The notes beneath the pieces are model-generated. The model was given only the letters and a program-made list of their open reading frames with translations, was not told where the DNA came from and made no database searches. 59,811 bases of DNA from Spirochaetota bacterium. Its GTDB lineage: Bacteria; Spirochaetota; UBA4802; JAFGDQ01. Each line of letters starts with the position of its first letter. Position 1 is the stretch's first letter. The stretch spans positions 1 to 59,811 of the forward strand of contig JAFGDQ010000038.1 of assembly GCA_016932015.1 (NCBI GenBank). The letters run 5' to 3'. The translations under genes and the position numbers were made by a program. Positions 32,436 to 40,806 of this stretch are shown piece after piece.

Positions 32436-34322
32436 ATGAAAGCAAAATACGGTTATATGGGAAAGATGCTGTTTGTTGACCTGACAAACAACACATTTTC
32501 GGAAGAAGAACTTACCGAAGAAATGGCCAGAAATCATATCGGCGGTTACGGAATCGGCGTCAGAATAATATATGAAAGAATGAAGCCTGGATCCGATCCT
32601 TTAGGCCCCGGAAATATTCTGGGCATTGGTACCGGGCCATTCACAGGCTGCGGGACAATTTCCACAAACAGGTTTATCACAATGGGGAAATCCCCTCTGA
32701 CCGGATTCTGGGGTGACGCAAATTCCGGAGGAGATTTTCCGGAAGCATTAAAAGGTGCCGGTTATGATTTTGTATTTTTTGAAGGCAAGTCCGATCATCC
32801 TGTCTATATTCTGGTAACTGACGAAAAAGTTGAAATAAAAGATGCCGGTCATCTTTGGGGAAAGGATGTAGTAGAAACCGAAAGATTGATACGGGAAGAG
32901 AATAATGATAATTCTTTAAAAATCGCCTGTATCGGAGTAGCCGGGGAGAAAATGTCACGAATAGCTGCCATTATGAATGATTCAGGCAGGGCTGCGGGCA
33001 GGTCCGGACTTGGAGCCGTAATGGGCTCCAAAAATCTGAAGGCTCTTGCATGTACAGGATCAAAAAAACCTGAAGTATTCGATAAAGAGGCAGTTAAAAA
33101 GCTTAATAAGGAAATGCTGAGCGACATAAAAAACAACCCGGGCCCGGGTTTAATGATGCTTAAAAGCACAGGTACCGCAGGCGCTACTCTTCCGCACCTT
33201 CAAATGCATGCTGTAGCTATAAAAAATTTCGGCGGCAACAATGTTGATGATTTTCCTGAAGAGAAATGGGAAAATTGCGGTTACGGCGCAATGGAAAACT
33301 TTGTGAAAAAGAAATACGCATGTAAAGGATGCCCTATTGCCTGCGGAGCGATACTTGATATAGAAGAAGGTAAGTATGCCGTAAAAAACGCGCACAAACC
33401 GGAATATGAAACAGTAGGCGCATTCGGCCCTAACTGCCTGATTGATAACATGGAGGCAATTATTTACGCGAATGATCTCTGCAACATTCACGGGATTGAT
33501 ACAATTTCAGCAGGCGCTACTCTTGCCTTCGCTATTGAATGCTATGAGGAAGGGCTTATTACAAAAGAAGATACTGACGGAATTGAACTTACCTGGGGAA
33601 ATGATGAAGCAATGATAGAGATGCTGAAAAAAATGTGCTTCAGGGAAGGATTCGGTGATATTCTTGCTGAAGGGGCAAAAGAAGCGGCCAGAAGAATCGG
33701 CAAGGGGGCAGAGAAGTTTTCCATGGATGTAGGAGGAGAAATGATCCCAATGCATGACCCGCGTGAAGATAACGGGTGGGGAAGCACGTATGTTGAAGAC
33801 GCGACTCCGGCCAGACATACACGCGGCGGTTCACAAATGGTAGGCAGCTATCCTGAAAAATTTAAAAAACTGATGGGACTGCCTGAAAATTTTGATCGCT
33901 TCGGATATGAAAACAAGGGACTGGCCCACGCAAAGATCAGGTCGTATCAGCATCATATAAATAATGTAGGTGTTTGCCTGTTTACGGCAGACTCCGTACC
34001 TTATTATCCCATGCTTGAATTGATGCAGTCAATAATGGGATGGACAGATATGACTTTTGACGAAATGCTGAAAGCAGGAGAACGTACAACTGTTATGCTT
34101 CAGGCATTCAATGTGAGAGAGGGATTTAAGCCTGATGATTTTCAAATGCCTTCACGTGCGGCAGGAGACCCGCAGTTTAAAGTTGGCCCGTTTAAAAATA
34201 TAACATTTGATTTTGAAAATCTTAAAAAACAGTTTTATAACGCGATGAGCTTTGATTATGAAACCGGAGCGGTTTCAGGATCAAAAATTGAAGAAATGGG
34301 ACTGCAGGATATAATTAAATAA
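32436..34322 (+). CDS. Aldehyde ferredoxin oxidoreductase (tungsten/molybdenum pterin enzyme)
   Basis: A 628-residue AOR-family enzyme. It would interconvert an aldehyde and a carboxylate using ferredoxin and a tungstopterin. The N-terminal domain shows GGYGIGVRIIYERM and GTGPFTGCGTISTNRF; the cubane site is CKGCPIACG (near residue 297) with a fourth Cys in NNVGVCLF. GRSGLGAVMGSKNLKA and NVREGF with a terminal P-S-R are family features, and the ENGWG-type stretch reads EDNGWGSTYVEDATPARHTR. Length is normal. No AorA/AorC partner is adjacent, but the NuoF/GltD-like pair upstream could serve as redox partner. It may detoxify or activate an aldehyde or acid intermediate of the pathway. Confidence 0.92.
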   Translation: MKAKYGYMGKMLFVDLTNNTFSEEELTEEMARNHIGGYGIGVRIIYERMKPGSDPLGPGNILGIGTGPFTGCGTISTNRFITMGKSPLTGFWGDANSGGDFPEALKGAGYDFVFFEGKSDHPVYILVTDEKVEIKDAGHLWGKDVVETERLIREENNDNSLKIACIGVAGEKMSRIAAIMNDSGRAAGRSGLGAVMGSKNLKALACTGSKKPEVFDKEAVKKLNKEMLSDIKNNPGPGLMMLKSTGTAGATLPHLQMHAVAIKNFGGNNVDDFPEEKWENCGYGAMENFVKKKYACKGCPIACGAILDIEEGKYAVKNAHKPEYETVGAFGPNCLIDNMEAIIYANDLCNIHGIDTISAGATLAFAIECYEEGLITKEDTDGIELTWGNDEAMIEMLKKMCFREGFGDILAEGAKEAARRIGKGAEKFSMDVGGEMIPMHDPREDNGWGSTYVEDATPARHTRGGSQMVGSYPEKFKKLMGLPENFDRFGYENKGLAHAKIRSYQHHINNVGVCLFTADSVPYYPMLELMQSIMGWTDMTFDEMLKAGERTTVMLQAFNVREGFKPDDFQMPSRAAGDPQFKVGPFKNITFDFENLKKQFYNAMSFDYETGAVSGSKIEEMGLQDIIK

Positions 34323-34372
34323 GAAATTTTAATCTGTATAATTCCCTGTTTTCATGCTAAAGGGAAAAATAT

Positions 34373-34404
34373 CACCGCAGGTTTCATTCCTGCGGTGTTT
34401 TTTT
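34373..34404 (+). terminator. Rho-independent terminator after the aldehyde oxidoreductase gene
   Basis: CACCGCAGG, loop TTTCATT, CCTGCGGTG, then seven T. It lies 50 bases after the stop and marks the end of the rightward redox block. Confidence 0.92.
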
Positions 34405-34561
34405 ATCACTTCATATATAATTCTCCTTCTATCCGGCAGTCTTTACGAAGGCTTCATAATTTTTAATTCTTTTCATAAACTTATACAGTGAATTCCGGAT
34501 TAAACCGAAAATATTTATAGAGAGCCTTTAAGTAATACTATTTTTATATCAGGAGTCAGCA

Positions 34562-35074
34562 ATGGAATTTATATTAAATGAAGAATTAATCACAATGGTT
34601 AATAACGGATCGCTTAATATGTCTAAGATACATTGTCTTATTTCAGTAAAAGAGTTTATTGACCGAATATCAACTTCCAAATATCTTGAGGATCATATAA
34701 TTGAAAAGATTGAACAGAAATATAATACAAGACCTGCAGTAACCAGCTGGGGTGATTATTTTCAGACTGAGCTGGCCTATGATCTTCAGTTTAAATCGGA
34801 TGAGGATTTTTACAAGGCAGTGGATACTGTTAAATATGATATAATGTCCAGCTATGAAATATTTGCCAATAAAAATGACTTTTTCTTTGAATGGGTTGAA
34901 AATAATTATAATGAAATGGAGTCCGGGAGAGACAATGTTTCAGAAGAGGAATACGAGGAAGCGTTCCATTTGAATATTCTTAAAGATTATTACAGCAGTA
35001 TGAAAATAACTGATAAATTTACAAAAGAAGAAAGATGCTGGTACAACAATTTCAAAGACGCCAAAGCTGTATAG
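34562..35074 (+). CDS. Hypothetical protein
   Basis: A 170-residue acidic, mostly helical soluble protein with many Tyr and Phe (SWGDYFQTELAYDLQF, EIFANKNDFFFEWVE). No signal peptide, no Cys cluster, no recognised family. CAGGAGTCAGCA precedes the start. It lies between two terminators and is therefore a separate transcription unit, not part of the redox block. Confidence 0.7.
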   Translation: MEFILNEELITMVNNGSLNMSKIHCLISVKEFIDRISTSKYLEDHIIEKIEQKYNTRPAVTSWGDYFQTELAYDLQFKSDEDFYKAVDTVKYDIMSSYEIFANKNDFFFEWVENNYNEMESGRDNVSEEEYEEAFHLNILKDYYSSMKITDKFTKEERCWYNNFKDAKAV

Positions 35075-35097
35075 TGTACTAATATAAAAAGCTTCAT

Positions 35098-35132
35098 ACT
35101 ATGGCTTCTGCACCCGGCACGGAAGCCATAGT
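35098..35132 (+). terminator. Perfect 11-bp stem-loop after the hypothetical gene
   Basis: ACTATGGCTTC and GAAGCCATAGT pair around 13 bases; an inner G/C-rich part can pair further. There is no T-tract (CGATATTACC follows), so it is a hairpin at the gene end, possibly Rho-assisted or a message stabiliser. It starts 24 bases after the stop. Confidence 0.55.
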
Positions 35133-35442
35133 CGATATTACCTTCCGGACATTCTTACTCTGTTTTTTATTTAGTATTTCTATTAAATCTTGACACAAAT
35201 ATATTATGATAATTAGATCTTATAATACTGAAATATTGTTTATTGCAGTTGTATTATTTCCGGCCTTGCCGGATTTATCAGCCTGATTTATCGAATTATT
35301 TTTTGAATTTCATCTAATTATAACATTTTAGGAAATATTAAAAAAATATTGACCTCAGCGTATATATTTTTTTAAAAATAATCTTATAAACTATTTTAAC
35401 CGTAAAATGCTGTAATTTCATAAAAATACAAAACCGGTAAGT
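35133..35442. other. AT-rich gap before the CoA-ligase gene
   Basis: 310 bases without a gene. TTGACA at about 35191 has only TTAGAT at 17 bases, a poor -10. The remainder is very AT-rich. No repeat or further hairpin is evident. Confidence 0.4.
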
Positions 35443-36924
35443 TTGACTATGTATGAAACATGTAATGTTGACTTCGAAAAACTGTTCAATCCCGAGAATA
35501 TTGCTTTTATAGGAGCCAGTAATAACCCGTGGAAATGGGGATTTATTATACTGGCAAATATAATACGTGGAGATTTTCAGGGGAAAATATATCCAATAAA
35601 TCCGAATTATAAAGAGCTTCATGGCCTTGAATGTTATCCCTCTCTTTCCGCAATTAATGACAATGTTGATCTTGCAGTAATAACTGTTCCTGCTAAAAAA
35701 GTTTCCGCTGTAATTGATGAATGCATTGAGAAAGGAGTAAACAATACAATAGTTATTACTTCCGACTTCAGTGAGACAGGAGAGGAAGGTGCACGTCTTG
35801 AACGTGAAATATCTGTAAAAGCGCGTTCAGCAGGTATGGGGCTTGTCGGGCCTAATACAATGGGTATTCTTAACTCATACGGCAATCTGAATATTCTCAT
35901 GTCTCCGGTTTATTCCATGAAAGGGCATGTATCTATTGTATCCCAGAGCGGTAATGTAGGGACACAGATAATGTCTGAGTGTATTAATAACGGTGTTGGC
36001 GTAAGTAAATTTATAAGCAGCGGCAATGAGGCAAATATTAAATGTGAAGATTATATCAGATACCTCGGCAGTGATGAACAGACAGAAGTAATAGTACTTT
36101 ATATTGAAAGCCTGAAGGACGGGAAGAAGTTTCTTGATATCTGCCGGGAAATAAACATGAGTAAACCCATAATATTTTTCAAGTCGGGTAAAACACGCGG
36201 AGGTATGGCTGCTGCAGCTTCTCATACAGGAGCAATGGCAGGATCCATTGACGTATACCGTTCGGTTTTTAAACAGTACGGAATAATTGAAGCTGAAACT
36301 ACAGATGAAATAATTGATCTTGTGTGCGGTTTTGTCTCATTTCCTGTCCCGGAAGGTAACCGTGTCGGTATTGTTACACTGGGAGGCGGCTGGGGAGTTA
36401 TAACAGCTGACGAGTGCGAGATACAGGGATTGAAACTGCCTGAACTTTCCCGGGAAGTATACGGCAAGTTTGACGCGATTTTACCGGGATACTGGAGCAA
36501 ACAGAATCCAGTTGATATGGTAGCCGTAGCATCAATTGATATTCATTTGAAATGCCTTGAAGCAATGGTGGCCTGGGACGAAGTGGATGCTGTAATAGGT
36601 CTGGCCGGAGGCGCGGTTTCAAATTTTCTGAAGATATTTCTGGATGACGGACTGGACAGAAAAATAGGGCTCAGGCAGGAAGAGGTGGCCGGTTTTATTG
36701 ACATACTGAATAAAGAAGCTGTTAGTTACAAAAAATCACTCGGTGAGCTTATGAGAAAGTACAATAAGCCGATATTACATGTGGAAATCGGCAATAGTGT
36801 CAGTATTTCCCGGAATATGAAGGATTTTAATTATACATTTTACAGGTCACCTGAAAGAGCGGTCAGAGTACTGAAAAAGATGTATCTGTTTAAAAAGATG
36901 AAGGACAGAATAAGAAACAAATAA
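35443..36924 (+). CDS. NDP-forming acyl-CoA synthetase, alpha-type subunit
   Basis: A 493-residue protein like the alpha part of ADP-forming acetyl/acyl-CoA synthetase. It has a CoA-binding Rossmann domain (IAFIGASNNPWKWGF, GKIYPINPNY, VGPNTMGILN) and two succinyl-CoA-ligase-like domains. The phosphorylated His is expected in AASHTGAMAG (about residue 265). The ATP-grasp beta subunit is missing, so a partner encoded elsewhere is needed for ligase activity. TTGACT-x-ATG: start ATG, weak ribosome site (GGTAAG). It could link CoA to the carboxylate product of the neighbouring pathway, or recover ATP from an acyl-CoA. It is outside the terminator-bounded block, so the pathway link is inference. 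Confidence 0.83.
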   Translation: MTMYETCNVDFEKLFNPENIAFIGASNNPWKWGFIILANIIRGDFQGKIYPINPNYKELHGLECYPSLSAINDNVDLAVITVPAKKVSAVIDECIEKGVNNTIVITSDFSETGEEGARLEREISVKARSAGMGLVGPNTMGILNSYGNLNILMSPVYSMKGHVSIVSQSGNVGTQIMSECINNGVGVSKFISSGNEANIKCEDYIRYLGSDEQTEVIVLYIESLKDGKKFLDICREINMSKPIIFFKSGKTRGGMAAAASHTGAMAGSIDVYRSVFKQYGIIEAETTDEIIDLVCGFVSFPVPEGNRVGIVTLGGGWGVITADECEIQGLKLPELSREVYGKFDAILPGYWSKQNPVDMVAVASIDIHLKCLEAMVAWDEVDAVIGLAGGAVSNFLKIFLDDGLDRKIGLRQEEVAGFIDILNKEAVSYKKSLGELMRKYNKPILHVEIGNSVSISRNMKDFNYTFYRSPERAVRVLKKMYLFKKMKDRIRNK

Positions 36925-37043
36925 GCCGGCAAAACAATAATTTAGTTATTATTTCTGACTGAACTAATACATAATATTGAGGACAATTTTAATAACAGGG
37001 TCAACTTTTAGAATTTAATTGATAATCATTATAAGGAGGGTCT

Positions 37044-37496
37044 ATGGAACTAAAAAGTTCAGCTTTTCAAAAAGGTGAGATGATTCCTAAGACATATACA
37101 TGCGATGATATCAATATTTCACCTGCTTTGGAATGGTCTTCAGTACCTGAAGGTACAAAAACATTTACAATTATCTGTGATGATCCCGATGCTCCGTCAG
37201 GCAATTTCGTTCACTGGGTTTATTATGATATTCCTGCGAATATCACCGGACTGTATGAAGGCATAAAGCCCGATCAGAAGCCGGAAGCAGGAGGTATTCA
37301 GGGGAAGAATGATTTCCGTAAAACGGGATACGGAGGACCGTGTCCTCCCGGCGGAACACACAGATATTTCTTTAAACTATACGCGGTAGACAAGGTTCTG
37401 GGCCTTGAGCCCGGGGCAAATAAACAGCAGGTTATGGATGCGATGAAAGGCCATATCCTGTTCGAATCTGAATTGATGGGGAAATACAGTCGATGA
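37044..37496 (+). CDS. YbhB/YbcL family (PEBP-like) protein
   Basis: A 150-residue bacterial phosphatidylethanolamine-binding-protein homologue. The ligand pocket motifs are present: ALEWSSVPEGTKTFTIICDD then PDAPSGNFVHWVYYDIP, and later GYGGPCPPGGTHRYFFKLYA. The bacterial function is unclear. AAGGAGGG precedes the ATG. Its stop overlaps the next start (ATGA), so the two are coupled. No signal peptide is present. Confidence 0.92.
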   Translation: MELKSSAFQKGEMIPKTYTCDDINISPALEWSSVPEGTKTFTIICDDPDAPSGNFVHWVYYDIPANITGLYEGIKPDQKPEAGGIQGKNDFRKTGYGGPCPPGGTHRYFFKLYAVDKVLGLEPGANKQQVMDAMKGHILFESELMGKYSR

Positions 37497-38554
37497 GAAT
37501 TTTTGTCAGGTTGCTTATAATACTGCAGCTAATGATTGGAATGGCTTGCGGTTATGATTTTAAGGAAGAAGGAATTTATGCTGTTTTTGATACTAATATG
37601 GGAGATATGGTTTTAAAACTGAATTATGAAAAAGCTCCCGTCACAGTAGGTAATTTTGTAGGTCTTGCAGAGGGAACACAGGAATTCATAAACATGAAGA
37701 CCAATAACATTGAAAAGCGGCCGTTTTATAACGGCCTGGTTTTTCACCGTGTTATTGACGGATTTATGATACAGGGCGGATGCCCTTTAGGCAGGGGTAC
37801 CGGAGGCCCGGGGTACAGCTTTGTTGACGAATTCGATCCGGGTCTTAAACACGATTCAGCCGGTATTCTTTCTATGGCCAATTCAGGGCCTGATTCAAAC
37901 GGGAGTCAGTTTTTTATTACTCTTGCTCCTGCGCCGCATCTTGACGGCAGACATACGGTATTGGGAAAGCTCGTATCAGGAATGAATGTGCTTGAACAGA
38001 TCGGACATGTAAAAACCGATTCCCGCGACAAGCCTCTGAATGAAGTCCGCATAAGGTCAGTAAAAATCAAGAGAGTCGGTAAAAATGCCCAGGCATTTGA
38101 CGCAGGGAAAGCTTTTGCTAAAAATGAAGAAGTCCTGAAGGAGCGTGATAAAGCAAATGAGCAGAAACTGAAGGATCTCCTTAAAAGCCTTAAGATTAAT
38201 CCGGATAAAATAAAAACAACACAGACCGGACTGCAGTATGTTGTAAAAAGAGCAGGAAAAGGCGGAACTCCGGAACCGGGAGATCAGATAACAGCACATT
38301 ATGCAGGCTATCTCGTTGACGGGAAAAAATTTGACAGCTCTTTTGACAGAGGACAGCCGTTCAGCGTACAGATAGGTGTAGGAAACGTCATTCCCGGCTG
38401 GGACGAAGCATTCCTTGATATGAAAACCGGAGAAAAACGGATTCTCATAATTCCATATGAACTTGCATACGGAGCAAGAGGCAGACCGCCGGTCATTCCT
38501 CCAAGAGCAAAACTTATTTTCGATGTGGAATTGCTTAAAATTACAGGAAAATAA
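37493..38554 (+). CDS. Lipoprotein with cyclophilin and FKBP peptidyl-prolyl isomerase domains
   Basis: A 353-residue two-domain foldase. Lipobox GMAC (Cys19) follows a short signal. Residues about 28-195 are a cyclophilin (FHRVIDGFMIQGGCP, GPGYSFVDEF, NSGPDSNGSQFFIT, LDGRHTVLGKL). A charged helical linker (EVLKERDKANEQKLKDLLK) leads to an FKBP domain (about 245-353: VKRAGKGGTPEPGDQITAHY, GQPFSVQIGVGNVIPGWDEA, RILIIPYELAYG). Both active-site sets look complete. It probably helps fold envelope proteins at a membrane. Fusion of the two isomerase classes in one chain is known but uncommon. Confidence 0.9.
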   Translation: MRIFVRLLIILQLMIGMACGYDFKEEGIYAVFDTNMGDMVLKLNYEKAPVTVGNFVGLAEGTQEFINMKTNNIEKRPFYNGLVFHRVIDGFMIQGGCPLGRGTGGPGYSFVDEFDPGLKHDSAGILSMANSGPDSNGSQFFITLAPAPHLDGRHTVLGKLVSGMNVLEQIGHVKTDSRDKPLNEVRIRSVKIKRVGKNAQAFDAGKAFAKNEEVLKERDKANEQKLKDLLKSLKINPDKIKTTQTGLQYVVKRAGKGGTPEPGDQITAHYAGYLVDGKKFDSSFDRGQPFSVQIGVGNVIPGWDEAFLDMKTGEKRILIIPYELAYGARGRPPVIPPRAKLIFDVELLKITGK

Positions 38555-38634
38555 ATTTAATTACAGATATACAGTAATTATTCCTTCTTGAAAAATGCTT
38601 TTTGTGCAGAGATTTGATAACAGCTTTTAAATAT

Positions 38635-38665
38635 AAAAAAATCCGGACTATATCCGGATTTTTTG
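38635..38665. terminator. Bidirectional rho-independent terminator
   Basis: Arms AATCCGGA and TCCGGATT around CTATA, with A-tract on the left and T-tract on the right, between converging genes (PPIase rightward, lipoprotein leftward). It can serve both. Confidence 0.88.
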
Positions 38666-38728
38666 TTTTTAACGAAAAATTACAGATGAATTATCATTTT
38701 ATAGCAGAATTTGTTTTAATAGTACTGA

Positions 38729-39262
38729 TTAAAAAGTATCTACAACTTCAGTTTGCAGAGTATATTCATCGGTCACCTTTTTTGAAATTGATTCTTTTTT
38801 CATTGTTAAATAATTCTCAAGAGAAGAATTTTTTTTCAGAATATTTTTATAAAGCAGTGATGAATAATGTTCAAGCGGCTTAAGAAGGTCGTTCTTGATA
38901 TATGTATAATACTTCCATTTGGATTCTTTTTTAAATTTATCGAGTTTGTAGTCTGTCTGCGCCTGAACTGTCATTATTTTCTCATAAAGGGCAAGTACAG
39001 ATTTGAAATCAGCTTTGTCTAATGCTTCTGCAAACGCTCTTTCTTTCTTCTGTAAATTTTCCTTACTGAAAGAATATGAATAAATATAATTCAATTCTAT
39101 CTGATAATCATAACCGTATCCGTATTCCAGTATGTCCATAGTTTTTTTAAGAATGTTCGTTTCAGCCTCTGAATAAAAAGTATTTTTAGTCTGATAAGAT
39201 GAACACTGCAGAGTCAGTATAATAAAAAGTAAAAAGATTATGTTCTTCTTTAAAGTCATCAA
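38729..39262 (-). CDS. Putative lipoprotein of unknown function
   Basis: A 177-residue protein with a signal MMTLKKNIIFLLFIILTLQC; Cys20 is preceded by Gln, a relaxed lipobox of the sort used by spirochaetes. The mature part is Tyr/Lys-rich and helical (ALYEKIMTVQAQTDYKLDKF). No family is recognised. GGGAGC lies before the start. It follows the NeuB-type gene on the same strand by 50 bases. Confidence 0.7.
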   Translation of the reverse strand: MMTLKKNIIFLLFIILTLQCSSYQTKNTFYSEAETNILKKTMDILEYGYGYDYQIELNYIYSYSFSKENLQKKERAFAEALDKADFKSVLALYEKIMTVQAQTDYKLDKFKKESKWKYYTYIKNDLLKPLEHYSSLLYKNILKKNSSLENYLTMKKESISKKVTDEYTLQTEVVDTF

Positions 39263-39312
39263 ACAGCTCCCTTTTTTGTCTATTTAATAAATTGTATCTT
39301 TACGGAATTATT

Positions 39313-40350
39313 TCAAATCAGAAAATATTCCTTCCTGATCAGGAAGTCTTTTTTGATCTCCCGGTTTGTTTTTTTCCCAAGCAGTTCTTTTAATTCATAA
39401 ACAGGTATTCCTATACCCGGTCTTTTAGGTATAATATCATCTTCTGTCAATGCTTTTCCTTCCGGAATATCGGTTTTTGCAAAAAGACTTCTTCTTGCCA
39501 GTTTTGCAATATTTTTTTCAGCGGAAATATTAATTTCACCGCTGCCTTTTATAGTATTAATATATGATACTGAATCAATCAATACCTTAAATTCTTCAGG
39601 AGATAAGGACACATCTTTATCCGGACAATCAAAGTCTTTATCAGGTTTGAAATGCTTTTCAAAAAAACGGACACCCATTGCTGCTGCAGCTTCACAGCTT
39701 TTAGTCCCGGAGGAATGATCTGAAAATCCGGTTTCCAGATTAAAATTATCTTTCAGAGTATTTATTCTCTTCAGATTCATGGCCTCCGGCGGTGTCGGAT
39801 ACAGGGATACACAATGCATCAGTATTATATCCGGTGTCCCGTTCTCTTTCAGCAGGTCAACAGCCATGGCAATTTCATTCAAAGTTGATATTCCTGTAGA
39901 CATGATAACAGGTTTACCTGTTGTCGCGATTTTTTTTAAGAGTAAATGATTGGTAACTTCTGAAGAGGCAATCTTGTAGATTCTTGTACCCGTTTCCTCG
40001 AGAAGATCAACAGATTCCGAATCAAACGGGCTGGAGAAAAATTCAATGTTCAGGCCGGATGAAAGTGTTTTTAATTTTTTGTACTCGTTTTTTGTTAAAA
40101 TGAACTGCCTGAAAAAATCTCTTTCATTATTCGACGGTTCTTTTTCTTTACCGTCATTAATAAGCGAAGATGTATAAACGGAATTCATATATTCAGGATT
40201 AAAAGTCTGGAATTTAACTGCGGAAGCACCGCTTTTTTCGGCTTCCGTAATCATTTTGCAGGCAGTATTAAAATCACCATTGTGATTAAGGCCGATTTCA
40301 GCAATGAATACCGGTTTTTGTTCAGGAAAAATATCCCGGAAATAAAGCAT
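39313..40350 (-). CDS. neuB: NeuB-family sugar-acid synthase (sialic/legionaminic/pseudaminic-type)
   Basis: A 345-residue enzyme from ATG 40350, where GGAG stands six bases before; a longer frame starts at 40368. The TIM barrel carries PVFIAEIGLNHNGD, KFQTFNPE, KIASSEVTN, KPVIMSTGIS, LMHCVSLYP, TGFSDHS and EKHFKPD. The last 60 residues are an SAF/antifreeze-like domain (ARRSLFAKTDIPEGKALTED). It would condense phosphoenolpyruvate with a modified mannosamine or similar to make a nonulosonic acid for surface glycans or flagellin. Without its usual neighbours (NeuA, NeuC) the exact sugar is open. Confidence 0.88.
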   Translation of the reverse strand: MLYFRDIFPEQKPVFIAEIGLNHNGDFNTACKMITEAEKSGASAVKFQTFNPEYMNSVYTSSLINDGKEKEPSNNERDFFRQFILTKNEYKKLKTLSSGLNIEFFSSPFDSESVDLLEETGTRIYKIASSEVTNHLLLKKIATTGKPVIMSTGISTLNEIAMAVDLLKENGTPDIILMHCVSLYPTPPEAMNLKRINTLKDNFNLETGFSDHSSGTKSCEAAAAMGVRFFEKHFKPDKDFDCPDKDVSLSPEEFKVLIDSVSYINTIKGSGEINISAEKNIAKLARRSLFAKTDIPEGKALTEDDIIPKRPGIGIPVYELKELLGKKTNREIKKDFLIRKEYFLI

Positions 40351-40461
40351 AATATACTCCGGATGCAATAAATATTTAGTATAATTATATTCTTTGAATA
40401 TAATCTATTTTACAGCAATAAGTATTTGTCAAATTATATATTATGAAGCATTATTTTTAAT

Positions 40462-40490
40462 TTGACATTTTGAATTTTTAAAATTATTAT
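40462..40490 (+). promoter_or_regulatory. Strong sigma-70-type promoter
   Basis: TTGACA (40462-40467), 17 bases, TATTAT (40485-40490). It drives the 64-residue gene at 40584, with a leader of about 87 bases. Confidence 0.75.
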
Positions 40491-40583
40491 TATAGGGTTT
40501 AGTAACCCCGGTAAAAAATCCGGTGATGTTGCCGTTAATATAAAATATTGATTCAATAATAGAACTAAAACAGGAGGACTATA

Positions 40584-40778
40584 ATGGCAAAGCCTTTATT
40601 AGGTGAAATGCTTGTTGATGGAGGTGAAATTACGCAGGAGCAGCTGGATAAAGCTCTTGAAATTCAGAAAGAAGAGGGCGGATTAATCGGAATTATTCTC
40701 GTTAATCTTAATTTTATAAATGAACAAACCCTTGTAAAATATCTGGCAAGCCAGGCTGAAAGAGTTGTAAAGTCCTGA
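40584..40778 (+). CDS. Stand-alone MshEN/GspE-N-like domain
   Basis: A 64-residue protein matching the N-terminal domain of type II secretion and type IV pilus ATPases: LLGEMLVDGGEITQEQLDKA, GLIGIILVNLNFINEQTLV, KYLASQ. In larger proteins this domain often binds cyclic di-GMP. Here there is no ATPase attached. It has AGGAGG, a strong promoter and its own terminator, so it is a highly expressed single-gene unit. It may act as a c-di-GMP sensor or as a regulator of a secretion ATPase; both are inference. Confidence 0.75.
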   Translation: MAKPLLGEMLVDGGEITQEQLDKALEIQKEEGGLIGIILVNLNFINEQTLVKYLASQAERVVKS

Positions 40779-40795
40779 TCTTTAATCAGGACTTT
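40769..40795 (+). terminator. Terminator overlapping the stop of the MshEN-like gene
   Basis: AAAGTCCTGAT and ATCAGGACTTT pair around CTTTA. The stem includes the stop codon. It sits between converging genes and the A/T flanks allow use in both directions. Confidence 0.75.
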
Positions 40796-40806
40796 ACTTA
40801 CTCCGG

